Below are positions 16,608-25,699 of a stretch of DNA of 64,000 bases, piece by piece. Below the pieces are notes generated by a model. The model ran no database searches and was not told the DNA's origin. It saw only the letters and a program-made list of their open reading frames with translations. This DNA is from Patulibacter sp. (lineage in GTDB: Bacteria > Actinomycetota > Thermoleophilia > Solirubrobacterales > Solirubrobacteraceae), in contig NZ_JAURWA010000195.1 of NCBI RefSeq assembly GCF_030655195.1, forward strand, positions 28,160 to 92,159, read 5' to 3'. Both the position numbers and the translations under genes were made by a program. Each line of letters opens with the position of its first letter. The stretch's first letter is position 1.

Positions 16608-18328
16608 CGCACCCCGGCACCGGGGCGGCGTCGGTGCCGGCCCTCGTCGCCCGCCTGCGCGCGCTCGCGCCCCGGGCCTCCGACTACGACGGCCTGCGGT
16701 CCCGCGGATGGACCGGCGACCTGGTCGCCGGCGTCACGGTCGCGGTCGTCGCGCTGCCCCTGGCGCTGGCCTTCGGCGCGGCGTCCGGGGTCGGCGCGAC
16801 CGCCGGGCTCGTGACCGCCGTGGTCGCGGGGACGCTGGCGGCGGTCTTCGGCGGGTCGTCGGTCCAGGTCTCGGGCCCGACCGGCGCGATGACCGTCGTC
16901 CTCGTGCCGCTCGTCGCCGCCCACGGCGTCGGCGTCGTCCCCGCGGTCGCCCTGCTGGCGGGCGTCTTCGTCGTCCTCGCGGGGGTCCTGGGGCTCGGAC
17001 GGCTCGTCGCCTTCATCCCGTGGCCGGTCGTCGAGGGCTTCACCCTCGGCATCGCCGTGGTCATCGCCGCGCAGCAGGTGCCCTCCGCCCTGGGCGTCGA
17101 GAAGCCCGACGGCGAGAACGCGGCGCTCGTCGCGGGGCGGGCGATCGGCCGGTTCGCCGAGCACCCCGACGTCGGCGTCGTCGGCCTGCTCGTAATCGCC
17201 GCCGGCCTGACGGCCCTGCTGCCCCGTCTGCACCGGGCGCTGCCGGCGAGCCTCGTCGCGATCGTCGTCGCGACCCTGCTCGCCGGGGTCCTGGGCCTCG
17301 ACGTCGCGCGCATCGGCGCACTGCCCAGCAGTCTGCCGACCCCCGCCCTGCCCGACCTGACCGGGCTCGGCGGGCTCGTCGTACCGGCACTCGTCGTCGC
17401 CGCACTGGCCGCGCTGGAGAGCCTGCTCTCCGCCGAGGTCGCCGACGGCATGAGCGACCGCGAGCGCCACGACCCCGACCGCGAGCTCGTCGGCCAGGGC
17501 GTCGCGAACGTCGGGTCGGCGTTCTTCGGCGGCCTGCCCGCGACGGGGGCGCTCGCCCGGACGGCGGTCAACGTCCGCTCGGGCGCCCGCACGCGGGCCG
17601 CCGCGGTCGTCCACGCCCTCGTGCTGCTGGCCCTGATGGCGGCGGCGTCGGGCGTCGTCGCCCGGATCCCCCTCGTCGCGCTCGCCGGCGTGCTGCTCGT
17701 GACGGCGTGGCGGATGGTCGAGCGGCACACGGTCGCGGCCGTCCTGCGCTCCACCCGCACCGACGCCGCGGTCTTCGTGCTGACCGCCGGGGCCACCGTG
17801 GTCTTCGACCTCGTCACCGCCGTCGAGCTCGGCATCGCGGTCGCCGTGCTGGTCGCCGTCGTCAAGCTGGCCGGGACCGCGCAGGCGGTGCGGGTGGAGC
17901 AGGACTTCGGCGTGGACGACGAGACGGAGCGCGAGCTCCTCCGCCGCCACGTCCTCGTCTACCGGCTCGACGGGCCGCTGTTCTTCGCCGTCGCCGCCCG
18001 GTTCCTGCGGGAGCTGACCGCCACGACCGACGTCCGCGTCGTCGTCCTGCGGCTCGGCGACCTGGCGATGCTGGACGCCACCGGCGCGCGGGCCCTCGGG
18101 GCGATCGTGCAGGAGCTGCACGACCGCGACATCGAGGTGCTGCTGAAGGTCGCGGACCCGGCACACGCCGGCCTGCTGCGCACCGTCGGCGCGCTGGAGG
18201 ACGTCGAGCGCACGGGGCACGTCTTCGCGGAGCTGGAGCCGGCCCTGCGGCTCGCGCGGCTCCTCGCGCGCCCCGCTGATCCGCCGGGCCCGGGGGCCGC
18301 GCCGACCGCGGGGGCCGCCACCGCCTGA
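16604..18328 (+). CDS. SulP-family anion transporter with STAS domain
   Basis: 574 residues. The membrane part (about 35-430) opens with LVAGVTVAVVALPLALAFG, and contains GGSSVQVSGPTGAMTVVL and the ESLLSAEVADGMSDRERHDPDRELVGQGVAN segment characteristic of SulP. The C-terminal STAS domain (about 450-555) contains VYRLDGPLFFAVAARF and LDATGARALGAIV. SulP members carry sulfate, bicarbonate or other anions; the substrate is not readable. It forms a two-gene unit with the flavodoxin. Confidence 0.9.
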   Translation: MTHPGTGAASVPALVARLRALAPRASDYDGLRSRGWTGDLVAGVTVAVVALPLALAFGAASGVGATAGLVTAVVAGTLAAVFGGSSVQVSGPTGAMTVVLVPLVAAHGVGVVPAVALLAGVFVVLAGVLGLGRLVAFIPWPVVEGFTLGIAVVIAAQQVPSALGVEKPDGENAALVAGRAIGRFAEHPDVGVVGLLVIAAGLTALLPRLHRALPASLVAIVVATLLAGVLGLDVARIGALPSSLPTPALPDLTGLGGLVVPALVVAALAALESLLSAEVADGMSDRERHDPDRELVGQGVANVGSAFFGGLPATGALARTAVNVRSGARTRAAAVVHALVLLALMAAASGVVARIPLVALAGVLLVTAWRMVERHTVAAVLRSTRTDAAVFVLTAGATVVFDLVTAVELGIAVAVLVAVVKLAGTAQAVRVEQDFGVDDETERELLRRHVLVYRLDGPLFFAVAARFLRELTATTDVRVVVLRLGDLAMLDATGARALGAIVQELHDRDIEVLLKVADPAHAGLLRTVGALEDVERTGHVFAELEPALRLARLLARPADPPGPGAAPTAGAATA

Positions 18329-18352
18329 GCGGGTCCGAGCAGGACCGGGCGA

Positions 18353-18904
18353 CTACCGAGCCGCGGCCACACCGTCCGGGAGCCCCGGACCGGCCGCGGT
18401 CGTTGCCGACAACGCGCCCCGCACCAGCTCTCGCACCTCGTCGTAGCTGGGGTCCGGGGCCGCGGCACGCGCACGGTGGTCGTCGATGTCGGCCCGCTTG
18501 ACCACCAGCGCGAGGTCCCGCGCGGGACCGGCAGGGGCGGCGATCACCCGACGGGTGTGGTCGAGGAGGCGCTCCCCGGTGGTCTTCGTGAGGAGCACGA
18601 GGGCTTCGCGCTCCTCGGCCGTCAGGTGCAGCCGGACGGCGACCTGGTCCGGTGTCCCGCCGTCCCGTTCGCAGACGTCGTGGACGAGCGCCACCGTCCG
18701 CGCAGCCGGCGGCACGGACGCCGCGACCCGGAGGACGTGGTCGAGCATGTGGCCGCCCAGGCGGTCCATCTGACCGTCGTGGACCTGACCCGCCAGCCGA
18801 CGCGCGCGCCGGTCGGACGGCGACGGCGGAACGTCCGACCACCGCGCCGGGACGTCGGCAGGGGCCGCCGGCGCGGTGACCGCTCGGCGGTCGGTGGTCC
18901 TCAT
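18353..18904 (-). CDS. HD-domain-like protein
   Basis: 183 residues from MRTTDRRAV, with GAGG upstream. The pattern DRLGGHMLDHVLRVAASVP...VALVHDVCERDGGTP has spaced His and an HD pair, followed by LTAEEREALVLLTKT and VVKRADIDDH, which matches small HD-superfamily metal-dependent phosphohydrolases of the YfbR/guanosine-polyphosphate-hydrolase-like kind. The substrate is unknown. It shares a single regulatory box with the divergent gene at 19059. Confidence 0.7.
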   Translation of the reverse strand: MRTTDRRAVTAPAAPADVPARWSDVPPSPSDRRARRLAGQVHDGQMDRLGGHMLDHVLRVAASVPPAARTVALVHDVCERDGGTPDQVAVRLHLTAEEREALVLLTKTTGERLLDHTRRVIAAPAGPARDLALVVKRADIDDHRARAAAPDPSYDEVRELVRGALSATTAAGPGLPDGVAAAR

Positions 18905-18934
18905 CGGTGGTCCTCGGTCGGGGCGATGCAGCCG

Positions 18935-19000
18935 ACTGTCGCGATCGCGACCCGGCCGGGCATCGGGGCCTTCCACGGCCCGTCCTCCGGGGTTGTCCGC
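18935..19000 (-). promoter_or_regulatory. Island-type promoter of HD-domain gene (box shared with divergent gene)
   Basis: On the minus strand: box GCGGACAACCCCGG (19000-18987), GATGC (18964-18960), 19 nt, GACAGT (18940-18935). The distance from box centre to GATGC centre is about 31 bp, equal to that on the other side. Confidence 0.6.
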
Positions 19001-19052
19001 AGCGCGCCGGGGGCTCCGCCCCCATGCGCGGGCCGTCAGCCGCTCCTACGCT
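18987..19052 (+). promoter_or_regulatory. Island-type promoter of 19059 gene
   Basis: Box CCGGGGTTGTCCGC (18987-19000), CATGC (19023-19027) in the position of GATGG, 19 nt, TACGCT (19047-19052), then 6 nt to the ATG. Confidence 0.6.
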
Positions 19053-19058
19053 CGGTCC

Positions 19059-19484
19059 ATGACCACGATCGCGCCCCTGACCTCCCTCTCCCACCGCGCC
19101 AAGCAGGTCGAGGACGCCGCCAACGGGGCGGCGTCGCGCACCCGCGGCGAGCTCGCCGAGCAGGTGTCGCACGCCCGCGACGCGGCGCACCACGGAGCGT
19201 CCGGCCTGCAGGCCGGCGCCGCCGTCGTCCGCGACGACGTCTCCGCCTGGTGGGGTGACCTGCACCGGAGCTGGAGCACCAACGTCGCGCGCATCCGCAG
19301 GACCGAGGACCACGCGAAGGCCGACCACGACGCCCAGCGCGCGGAGGCCCGCGCCGACCGCGCCGGCGCCGACGCCGACGCCGCTCTCGCCCTGGCCTAC
19401 GCCGCGCTGGACGAGGCCGAGTACGCCCTCCTGGACTCGTCGCTGGCCCGCATGGACGCACGCGACGCGCGCGACGCCGTCTGA
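19059..19484 (+). CDS. Small helical, coiled-coil-like hypothetical protein
   Basis: 141 residues, Ala/Asp/Arg-rich and strongly helical. Residues 10-50 (SHRAKQVEDAANGAASRTRG) and 85-140 (HDAQRAEARADRAGADADAALALAY) look like amphipathic coiled coil. A WWGDLHRSWSTNVARI segment lies between them. No signal peptide or membrane helix. Not recognised, but its promoter belongs to the stress-island set, so a structural or stress role is likely. Confidence 0.65.
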   Translation: MTTIAPLTSLSHRAKQVEDAANGAASRTRGELAEQVSHARDAAHHGASGLQAGAAVVRDDVSAWWGDLHRSWSTNVARIRRTEDHAKADHDAQRAEARADRAGADADAALALAYAALDEAEYALLDSSLARMDARDARDAV

Positions 19485-19548
19485 CCCGCGGCGGCCCGGC
19501 ACGGCGATCGGCGGTCCCGGTGGCCGACGTGCGGGGAACTCCCCGCGC

Positions 19549-21228
19549 TCAGTCAGCCGCGAGCGTCACGGCCCGCGGCGCCAGCGCGGCCTCCTCGGGC
19601 CGATGGGCGACGATCAGCGCCGCGCGACCGGGGACGGCGTCGAGGACCGCCCGGAGGGCCTCCACCGCCTCCGCGGGCGGCAGGTGGCTGGCCGGCTCGT
19701 CCAGCAGGACGAGCGCGTGGCCGCGGGCCAGCACCCCGCGGGCCAGGCCGATCCGCTGGCGCTCGCCGCCCGAGCACCGGGCCCCGCGATCGCCCAGCGG
19801 CGTGTCGAGGCCGTCCTCCAGACCGGCGAGCCAGGCCCCCGCCCCCACGGCGCGCAGCGCCGCGACCAGCTCGTCGTCGCCGGCGTCGGGTCGGGCGAGG
19901 ACGAGGTTCGCCCGCAGGCTCGCGTCGAAGACGTAGGGGTCCTGCGGCAGACCGAGCACCGTCCGGCGGAGCGCACGGCCGTCGGCGGTGCGCAGGTCGC
20001 AGCCGCCGACGGAGGCCTCGCCGGTCCACTCCCCGGGGTCGACGAACCCGACCAGGAGGTCCACGATCGTGCTCTTGCCCACGCCGCTGGGCCCGACGAG
20101 CGCGACGCGCTCCCCCGCGCCGACGGTCATCGACGTGCCGCGTAGGACGGTCCGACCGCCACGACGGACCGCGACGTCGCGGAGCCGGACGACCCCGCCG
20201 TCGGGGCGTCCGGTGCCGTCCTCCGGCCGTGCCGCCCCACCGGTCGCCGGCGCCGCGGCCAGGCGCTCGACGCGGCGGACCGCGTCGGTGCTGTCGTGCA
20301 GCTCGCGGGCCGCCTGCGGCAGCCCGGTCAACGCCTCGCCCAGCCCGAGTGCCAGGAGCGCGAGGAGCCCGACGGAGGTCGGACCGATGCGCCCGTCGGC
20401 GCGCGCGAGCAGCGCGACCGCGACGACCGCGACGGTGCCCAGACCGGCCACCGCCACCGCGGTCGCCCCGACGAGGGCGTCGCGGGTGGCGACGCGCAGC
20501 TCCAGCGCCGTGAGGCGGTCGGACGCGCTCGCGACGCGCTCGGCGTGCCGGTCAGCGGCGCCCGACATCACGATCTCCGGGGCCGCGTCGAGCGTCGTCG
20601 CGACGTCCCGGACGACCCGGGCGCGCAGCGGGGCCAGGCGGGCGGCGGTCCCGCGGGCCGCACGGCGGGCGACCGCGGGGACGACCGCCCCGAGGAGGAC
20701 CGCGACGACGAGCACGACGACCGCCGCGGCCGGCAGCACGAGTGCGGCCGCGACCACGCCCGCGACGGTGACGAGCAGGCCCGCGGCGAGCGGGGCCAGC
20801 GAGCGGAGGAAGACGTCCTGGACGCGGTCGACGTCGGCGACGATCCCGTCGAGGAGCTCGGCGCTGGAGCGGCCGCCGACCGCGCCGGGGATCCGGGGGA
20901 CGAGCGCGGCGAAGGTCCCCGCCCGCAGGCGGGTCAGCGTGCCGAGGACGGCGTCGTGCCCGACGAGCCGCTCCGCGTACCGCGAGACGGCACGCAGGAC
21001 GCCGAGGCCCCGCACGCAGACGATCGCGACCGTCAGCGACAGGACCGGCGGCTGCTCCGCGGCACGCGCGATGAGGTAGCCCGACAGGGCCAGGAGCGCG
21101 GTGCCCGCCAGGCTGGAGACCGCCCCCAGCGCGGCGGCCCCCGCAAGCCGGCGCCGCTCGTCGGGCGAGGCGATCCGGACCGCGCGTCGGACGGTGGCGA
21201 GGGTGCCCTCGCGGGCGACGGTGCTCAC
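19549..21228 (-). CDS. cydC: CydC: ABC exporter subunit for cytochrome bd assembly
   Basis: 559 residues: an N-terminal six-helix exporter domain (about 25-310; GTALLALSGYLIARAAEQPP is the CydC-like TM1-2) and a nucleotide-binding domain with Walker A GPSGVGKST, signature CSGGERQRIGLARG and Walker B LVLLDEPASHLPP. CydDC exports cysteine/glutathione and is needed for heme insertion in bd oxidase. The start overlaps the cydD stop (ATGA); it is the last gene of cydABDC. Confidence 0.9.
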   Translation of the reverse strand: MSTVAREGTLATVRRAVRIASPDERRRLAGAAALGAVSSLAGTALLALSGYLIARAAEQPPVLSLTVAIVCVRGLGVLRAVSRYAERLVGHDAVLGTLTRLRAGTFAALVPRIPGAVGGRSSAELLDGIVADVDRVQDVFLRSLAPLAAGLLVTVAGVVAAALVLPAAAVVVLVVAVLLGAVVPAVARRAARGTAARLAPLRARVVRDVATTLDAAPEIVMSGAADRHAERVASASDRLTALELRVATRDALVGATAVAVAGLGTVAVVAVALLARADGRIGPTSVGLLALLALGLGEALTGLPQAARELHDSTDAVRRVERLAAAPATGGAARPEDGTGRPDGGVVRLRDVAVRRGGRTVLRGTSMTVGAGERVALVGPSGVGKSTIVDLLVGFVDPGEWTGEASVGGCDLRTADGRALRRTVLGLPQDPYVFDASLRANLVLARPDAGDDELVAALRAVGAGAWLAGLEDGLDTPLGDRGARCSGGERQRIGLARGVLARGHALVLLDEPASHLPPAEAVEALRAVLDAVPGRAALIVAHRPEEAALAPRAVTLAAD

Positions 21229-22967
21229 GCCCGGGCCCCCGCCGTCGCGGGCACCGCGGCCGGGAGACCGGGCGGCGGATCCCCGACCGGCCCGACCGGC
21301 CCGTCGCGCCGCCCGTCCCGGAGCGCGACGACCTCGTCCGCCAGGCTCAGCGGTGCCGAGTCGTGGGTGCAGAGGACGGCGGTCCGACCGCGCAGCAGGT
21401 GCTCCAGGGCGTCGACGACCCCGGCCGCGGTGACCGCGTCGAGGTTGGCCGTCGGCTCGTCGACGAGGACCAGGCGGGGGCGGCTCGCGATCGCGCGGGC
21501 GATCGCCACCCGGCGCCGCTCACCGGCCGAGAGCGGCAGCCCGCCGTCACCGACGACGGTGTCCAGTCCGTGCGGCAGCGCCCGCAGGAGCGGCCCGAGT
21601 CCCACCGCCCGGAGCGCCTCCCCGAGCGCGGCGTCGTCGGCGTCCGCGCCGAGAGCGACGTTCTCGCGCAGCGTGCCCGGGAGCAGGACGGGGTGCTGGG
21701 GGATCCAGGCGACGCCCGCCCGCCAGCCGTCGAGGTCCGCGTCGGCCAGGGCGACGTCGCCGCAGCCGACGGTCCCCCCGTCGGGGCCGCGCAGGCCGGC
21801 CAGCAGGCGCAGGACCGTCGTCTTGCCGGAGCCGGGCGGGCCGACGAGCGCGGTCGTGCGACCCGCCGCCACGTGCAGGTCGAGGCCGTCGAGCGCCGGG
21901 CGCTCGCGGCCCGGGGCGGCCACCCGGACGCCGCGCAGGACCAGCGCCTCGCGGGCCGGATCGGGCAGCGGTCCGTCGGGCTCGCCGGTGGGGACGAGGT
22001 GGTCGCGGTCGCCGCCCTCGACCAGCGCCCGCAGGACGGGCTCCGCCTCGGCCGCCGCGTGGTACTCCGCGCCCAGGCGGCGCAGCGGGGCGAAGACCTC
22101 CGGGGCGAGGACCAGCGCGGCGATCGCGGGCGCGAACGCCATGTCGCCCGCGGCCAGTCGGATGCCGCAGGCGACGGCCACCAGCGCGGTGCCGAGCATC
22201 GCCACGAACTCGAGCACGAAGCCCGAGAGGAACGCGGCGCGCAGGACGGCCATGGTGCCGCGGCGGTAGGACTCGCCCGCGACGCGCACCTGCCGGATCT
22301 GCACGTCCTCCCGACCGAACGCCCGCAGCACGGGGAGGCCCCGGAGCACGTCGAGCAGATGCCCGTCGAGCAGCCCGAGCGCGGCGGTGCGGTGCTCGGC
22401 GGCGTCGCGGGCCTGCAGGCCGACCAGGGCGAGGAAGAGGATCACGATCGGGACGGCGACGGCCAGGAGCGCGGCCGACAGCGGGTCGAAGGCGGCGACC
22501 GCGGCGAGCGCGAGGATCGGCCCGACCCCGGCGACGGCGCGCTGGGGCACGTAGCGGCCGGCGTAGTCCGCCAGCGCGCCGGCGCCGTGGACGCTGGTCG
22601 CCGCCAGGGCGCCGGGCCGGGCGGCACCCGAGGACGCGGAGGCGAGGGTCATGACCACGACGCGTCGCCGCAGCGCCGCGACCGCGCGGTGCCCGGTGCG
22701 GCGGCCGTCGATCTCCGCGGCCGCCCCGAGGGCGGCCCGCAGCAGCACCGCGACGGCCAGCGCTCCGAGGGTCCGGACGGCGTCGTCGGTCCGCGGCACG
22801 CCCTCCACCCCGATCGCGATGGCGTGCGCCAGGAGGACGGCGCCGGCCAGGGTGCACGCCGTCGCGGCCACGCCGAGCGCGGCCGTGCGCCGGGTCAGCG
22901 GCCGCAGCTCCGGGGCGAGGACCGTGAGGTCGCGGCGCCCGCGACCGCGGCGCGGCTCGGCGGCCAT
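21225..22967 (-). CDS. cydD: CydD: ABC exporter subunit for cytochrome bd assembly
   Basis: 580 residues. Exporter membrane domain (about 30-320) followed by an ABC domain with Walker A GPPGSGKTT, signature LSAGERRRVAIARA (LSAGE instead of LSGGE) and Walker B LVLVDEPTANLDA. Begins 1 bp after the cydB stop and overlaps cydC, so all four genes are one transcription unit. The extreme Ala/Leu/Arg richness is typical of this genome. Confidence 0.9.
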   Translation of the reverse strand: MAAEPRRGRGRRDLTVLAPELRPLTRRTAALGVAATACTLAGAVLLAHAIAIGVEGVPRTDDAVRTLGALAVAVLLRAALGAAAEIDGRRTGHRAVAALRRRVVVMTLASASSGAARPGALAATSVHGAGALADYAGRYVPQRAVAGVGPILALAAVAAFDPLSAALLAVAVPIVILFLALVGLQARDAAEHRTAALGLLDGHLLDVLRGLPVLRAFGREDVQIRQVRVAGESYRRGTMAVLRAAFLSGFVLEFVAMLGTALVAVACGIRLAAGDMAFAPAIAALVLAPEVFAPLRRLGAEYHAAAEAEPVLRALVEGGDRDHLVPTGEPDGPLPDPAREALVLRGVRVAAPGRERPALDGLDLHVAAGRTTALVGPPGSGKTTVLRLLAGLRGPDGGTVGCGDVALADADLDGWRAGVAWIPQHPVLLPGTLRENVALGADADDAALGEALRAVGLGPLLRALPHGLDTVVGDGGLPLSAGERRRVAIARAIASRPRLVLVDEPTANLDAVTAAGVVDALEHLLRGRTAVLCTHDSAPLSLADEVVALRDGRRDGPVGPVGDPPPGLPAAVPATAGARA

Positions 22968-22968
22968 C

Positions 22969-24027
22969 TCAGGCGTCCTCGGCGGCGCGCCGCCGCTGCA
23001 GGGCGTCCAGCGGGCTCGCCGCCGTCGAGAACCCGTCGGCGGCGACCCGGTGGCGGAAGATCCAGTAGGACCACCCCTGGTAGAGGAAGACGATCGGTGC
23101 CATGACGACCGCCACCCAGGTCATGACCTTCAGCGTGTAGGGCGAGGACGCGGCGCTCGCGACGCTGAGCGTGCCGGCCGGGTCGTCGGTCGAGGGCAGC
23201 ACGTTCGGCCACAGCTGGGCGAACAGCAGCACCGCGGCGCCGAGGATCGTCACGACCGTCCCGGCGAACGCGGCGGACTCGTGCCCGCGCAGGAGCGCCG
23301 CTCCGCCGGCGAGCAGGCCGGCGACGGCGACGGCGACCCCGACGGCTCCGACGACGGACGCGCCGCCGCCCTGACCGAACAGCGACCACAGCCCGAAGGC
23401 CCCCACGAGCACCGTCGCGACCGGCCACGCCCGAAGCGCCAGCCGACGGCTGCGCTGGCGCAGCGCCCCCTCGGTCCGGACCCCGAGGAACGTCGCGCCG
23501 TGGAGCACGAAGAGCGAGAGGATCGCGACGACGCCGAGCAACGCATAGGGGCTCAGCAGGTCGAGGAGGGTCCCCGTGAAGTCGCTGTTGGCGTCGAGCG
23601 GGATCCCGCGCACGACGTCGGCGAGCGCGGCGGCGACCATCGCCGGGGCGAGCACCGAGCAGCCGACCAGGACGCGGTCCCAGCGCGTGGTCCAGACGAT
23701 GTCGTCCTCGTGCTTGCGGCGGTACTCGATGGCGAGCACGCGCAGGATCAGCGCGACGAGCAGGATCAGCAGCGGCAGGTACAGCGCGCTGAACATCGAC
23801 GCGTACCAGTTGGGGAACGCCGCGAACATCGAGGCGCCGGCGACGATCAGCCAGACCTCGTTGCCGTCCCAGACGGGCCCGAAGGTGCGGACCATCTGGT
23901 CGCGCTCCCCCGGGGTCTTCGCCAGGACGAACAGGAGCATGCCGACGCCGAAGTCGAAGCCCTCGAGGACGAGGTAGCCGGCCCAGAAGGCGGCGATGAG
24001 GAGGAACCAGACGGTGGGGAGGTCCAT
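22969..24027 (-). CDS. cydB: Cytochrome bd ubiquinol/menaquinol oxidase subunit II
   Basis: 352 residues from MDLPTVWFLLIAAFW, with eight or nine predicted membrane helices. The family motif LEGFDFGVGML lies in the first helix pair and GNEVWLIVAGASMFAAFP follows (the GNEVWL segment is CydB-specific). The C-terminal YQGWSYWIFRHRV matches the last helix. It forms the heterodimer with CydA. Lies 32 bp after cydA. Confidence 0.94.
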   Translation of the reverse strand: MDLPTVWFLLIAAFWAGYLVLEGFDFGVGMLLFVLAKTPGERDQMVRTFGPVWDGNEVWLIVAGASMFAAFPNWYASMFSALYLPLLILLVALILRVLAIEYRRKHEDDIVWTTRWDRVLVGCSVLAPAMVAAALADVVRGIPLDANSDFTGTLLDLLSPYALLGVVAILSLFVLHGATFLGVRTEGALRQRSRRLALRAWPVATVLVGAFGLWSLFGQGGGASVVGAVGVAVAVAGLLAGGAALLRGHESAAFAGTVVTILGAAVLLFAQLWPNVLPSTDDPAGTLSVASAASSPYTLKVMTWVAVVMAPIVFLYQGWSYWIFRHRVAADGFSTAASPLDALQRRRAAEDA

Positions 24028-24059
24028 GAGCGTGTGCCGGATCGATTCGCGGTCGGAGG

Positions 24060-25574
24060 TCAGTAGACGAGGAGCGGCACGTGCGGGTGCTCGTGGTCCT
24101 CGTCGTGGTCGTGGTCGTCCAGCTCGTCCCGCTCCGGCGTCGGTGCGTCGCCGTTCCCGGAGGCCGCCGGCGGCCGGTCGCCACCCTCGGGGCCCTTCCG
24201 GGCGAGCGTCGTGAACAGCCGGAACTCGATCGCGCCGATCGCGACGTAGAGCACGATGAACACGCCCAGCGAGATCGCGATGGTCGAGACCCCGATCTTC
24301 GACACGGCGTCCTGGGTCTTCAGCAGGCCGGTGACGACCCACGGCTGGCGGCCGACCTCGGTGAACATCCAGCCGGCGGCGTGACCGAGGAAGCCCGCGG
24401 CGAGCGTCCCGAGCGCCAGGCGCCGGAACCACGTGCGCGTGGCGAGCCGCTCGATCCGTCCGGGCGCCCGGCGCATCAGCAGCAGCCCGACGACGGCGAC
24501 CCCGAGCATCCAGAAGCCGAGCCCCATCATCAGACGGAAGGTCCAGTAGGTGACGCCGACGATCGGGTAGTACTCGGCCTCCGCGGGGTCGCGGCCCTGC
24601 GCCCGCTCGTAGGGCGCGAACCGACGCACGTCCTGCGCCTGCAGGTCGTCGATGCCCTCGACCGTCCCGTTGAAGCTGTTGGTCGCGAGGAACGAGGTCA
24701 GCCCCGGGATCTTCAGCTCGAACGACGGGCGGTCGGGCTTCTTCTCCAGCGGGGCGATCGTCATCAGGGACAGCGGGGCGCTCTTCTCCGTGGTGTAGAG
24801 CGCCTCGGCCGCGGCCATCTTCATCGGCTGCTTCTCGGTCATGTACTGCCCGAAGAAGTGGCCGACGACGATCGTCAGGAGCGAGGCGACGAGCATGCCC
24901 TTCAGACCCCAGGACAGCGAGCGGCGGAAGAACGCGGTCTCGTGTCCGGCTCGGCGTCCGAGGTGCCAGATCGAGATGCCGGCCATCAGCCCGGCGGCGG
25001 TCAGGACCGCGGCGGGGATCGTGTGGAGGTACGCGAAGACGGCGTTGCCGCTGGAGAGCACCGCCCAGATCGAGGTCAGGGCGGCGTTGCCGGTCTCCGG
25101 GTCGATGCGGTAGCCGACGGGGTGCTGCATCCAGGCGTTCGCCGCGAGGATGAAGTAGGCGGAGAGGTTCGTGCCGACGAAGACGAGCCAGATCGACGCG
25201 AGATGGAGCTTCTTCGGCAGGTGGTCCCAACCGAAGATCCAGATCCCCAGGAACGTCGACTCGAGGAAGAACGCGGCCAGGCCCTCCATGGCCAGCGGCG
25301 CGCCGAAGACGTCGCCGACGTAGCGCGAGTATGCGCTCCACGCCATGCCGAACTGGAACTCCTGCACCAGGCCGGTCGCGATGCCGATCGCGAAGTTGAT
25401 CAGCAGCAGCTTGCCCCAGAACCGCGTCATCCGCCGGTACTGGTCGTCGCCTGAACGCACCCACCGCGTCTGCATCAGCGCGACGAGGCCCGACAGGCCG
25501 ATCGTCAGCGGGACGAAGATGAAGTGGAAGACGGTGGTGAAGGCGAACTGCCAGCGTGCGAGCTCGAGGAGCAT
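24060..25574 (-). CDS. cydA: Cytochrome bd oxidase subunit I, with His/Asp-rich tail
   Basis: 504 residues. Quinol oxidase signatures: RWQFAFTTVFHFIFVPLTIG (axial His), ESTFLGIWIFGWDHLPKK, and GRQPWVVTGLLKTQDAVS, the GRQPW motif of the family. The quinol-binding loop is short (non-E. coli type). It reduces O2 to water with high affinity and supports respiration at very low oxygen. The last 20 residues are unusually rich in Asp/His (DDHDHDEDHEHPH), possibly metal-binding. Its promoter is of the island type (box 25682-25699). Confidence 0.96.
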   Translation of the reverse strand: MLLELARWQFAFTTVFHFIFVPLTIGLSGLVALMQTRWVRSGDDQYRRMTRFWGKLLLINFAIGIATGLVQEFQFGMAWSAYSRYVGDVFGAPLAMEGLAAFFLESTFLGIWIFGWDHLPKKLHLASIWLVFVGTNLSAYFILAANAWMQHPVGYRIDPETGNAALTSIWAVLSSGNAVFAYLHTIPAAVLTAAGLMAGISIWHLGRRAGHETAFFRRSLSWGLKGMLVASLLTIVVGHFFGQYMTEKQPMKMAAAEALYTTEKSAPLSLMTIAPLEKKPDRPSFELKIPGLTSFLATNSFNGTVEGIDDLQAQDVRRFAPYERAQGRDPAEAEYYPIVGVTYWTFRLMMGLGFWMLGVAVVGLLLMRRAPGRIERLATRTWFRRLALGTLAAGFLGHAAGWMFTEVGRQPWVVTGLLKTQDAVSKIGVSTIAISLGVFIVLYVAIGAIEFRLFTTLARKGPEGGDRPPAASGNGDAPTPERDELDDHDHDEDHEHPHVPLLVY

Positions 25575-25631
25575 GGGGTCGTTTCGCGCCGAGGAGAGAG
25601 GGAGGGACGACCGATCTCCGGCCGCCCCGCC

Positions 25632-25699
25632 ACGCTACGAAGCCCCTCTCCGCCGCTCATCCGTGCGGAATCCGCGACCGGCTGCGGACGACTACGGAG
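25632..25699 (-). promoter_or_regulatory. Island-type promoter of cydABDC
   Basis: Minus strand: box CTCCGTAGTCGTCCGCAG (25699-25682, overlapping the 3' end of the adh gene), GATGA (25661-25657), 19 nt, TAGCGT (25637-25632), about 57 bp before the cydA start. Confidence 0.7.
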
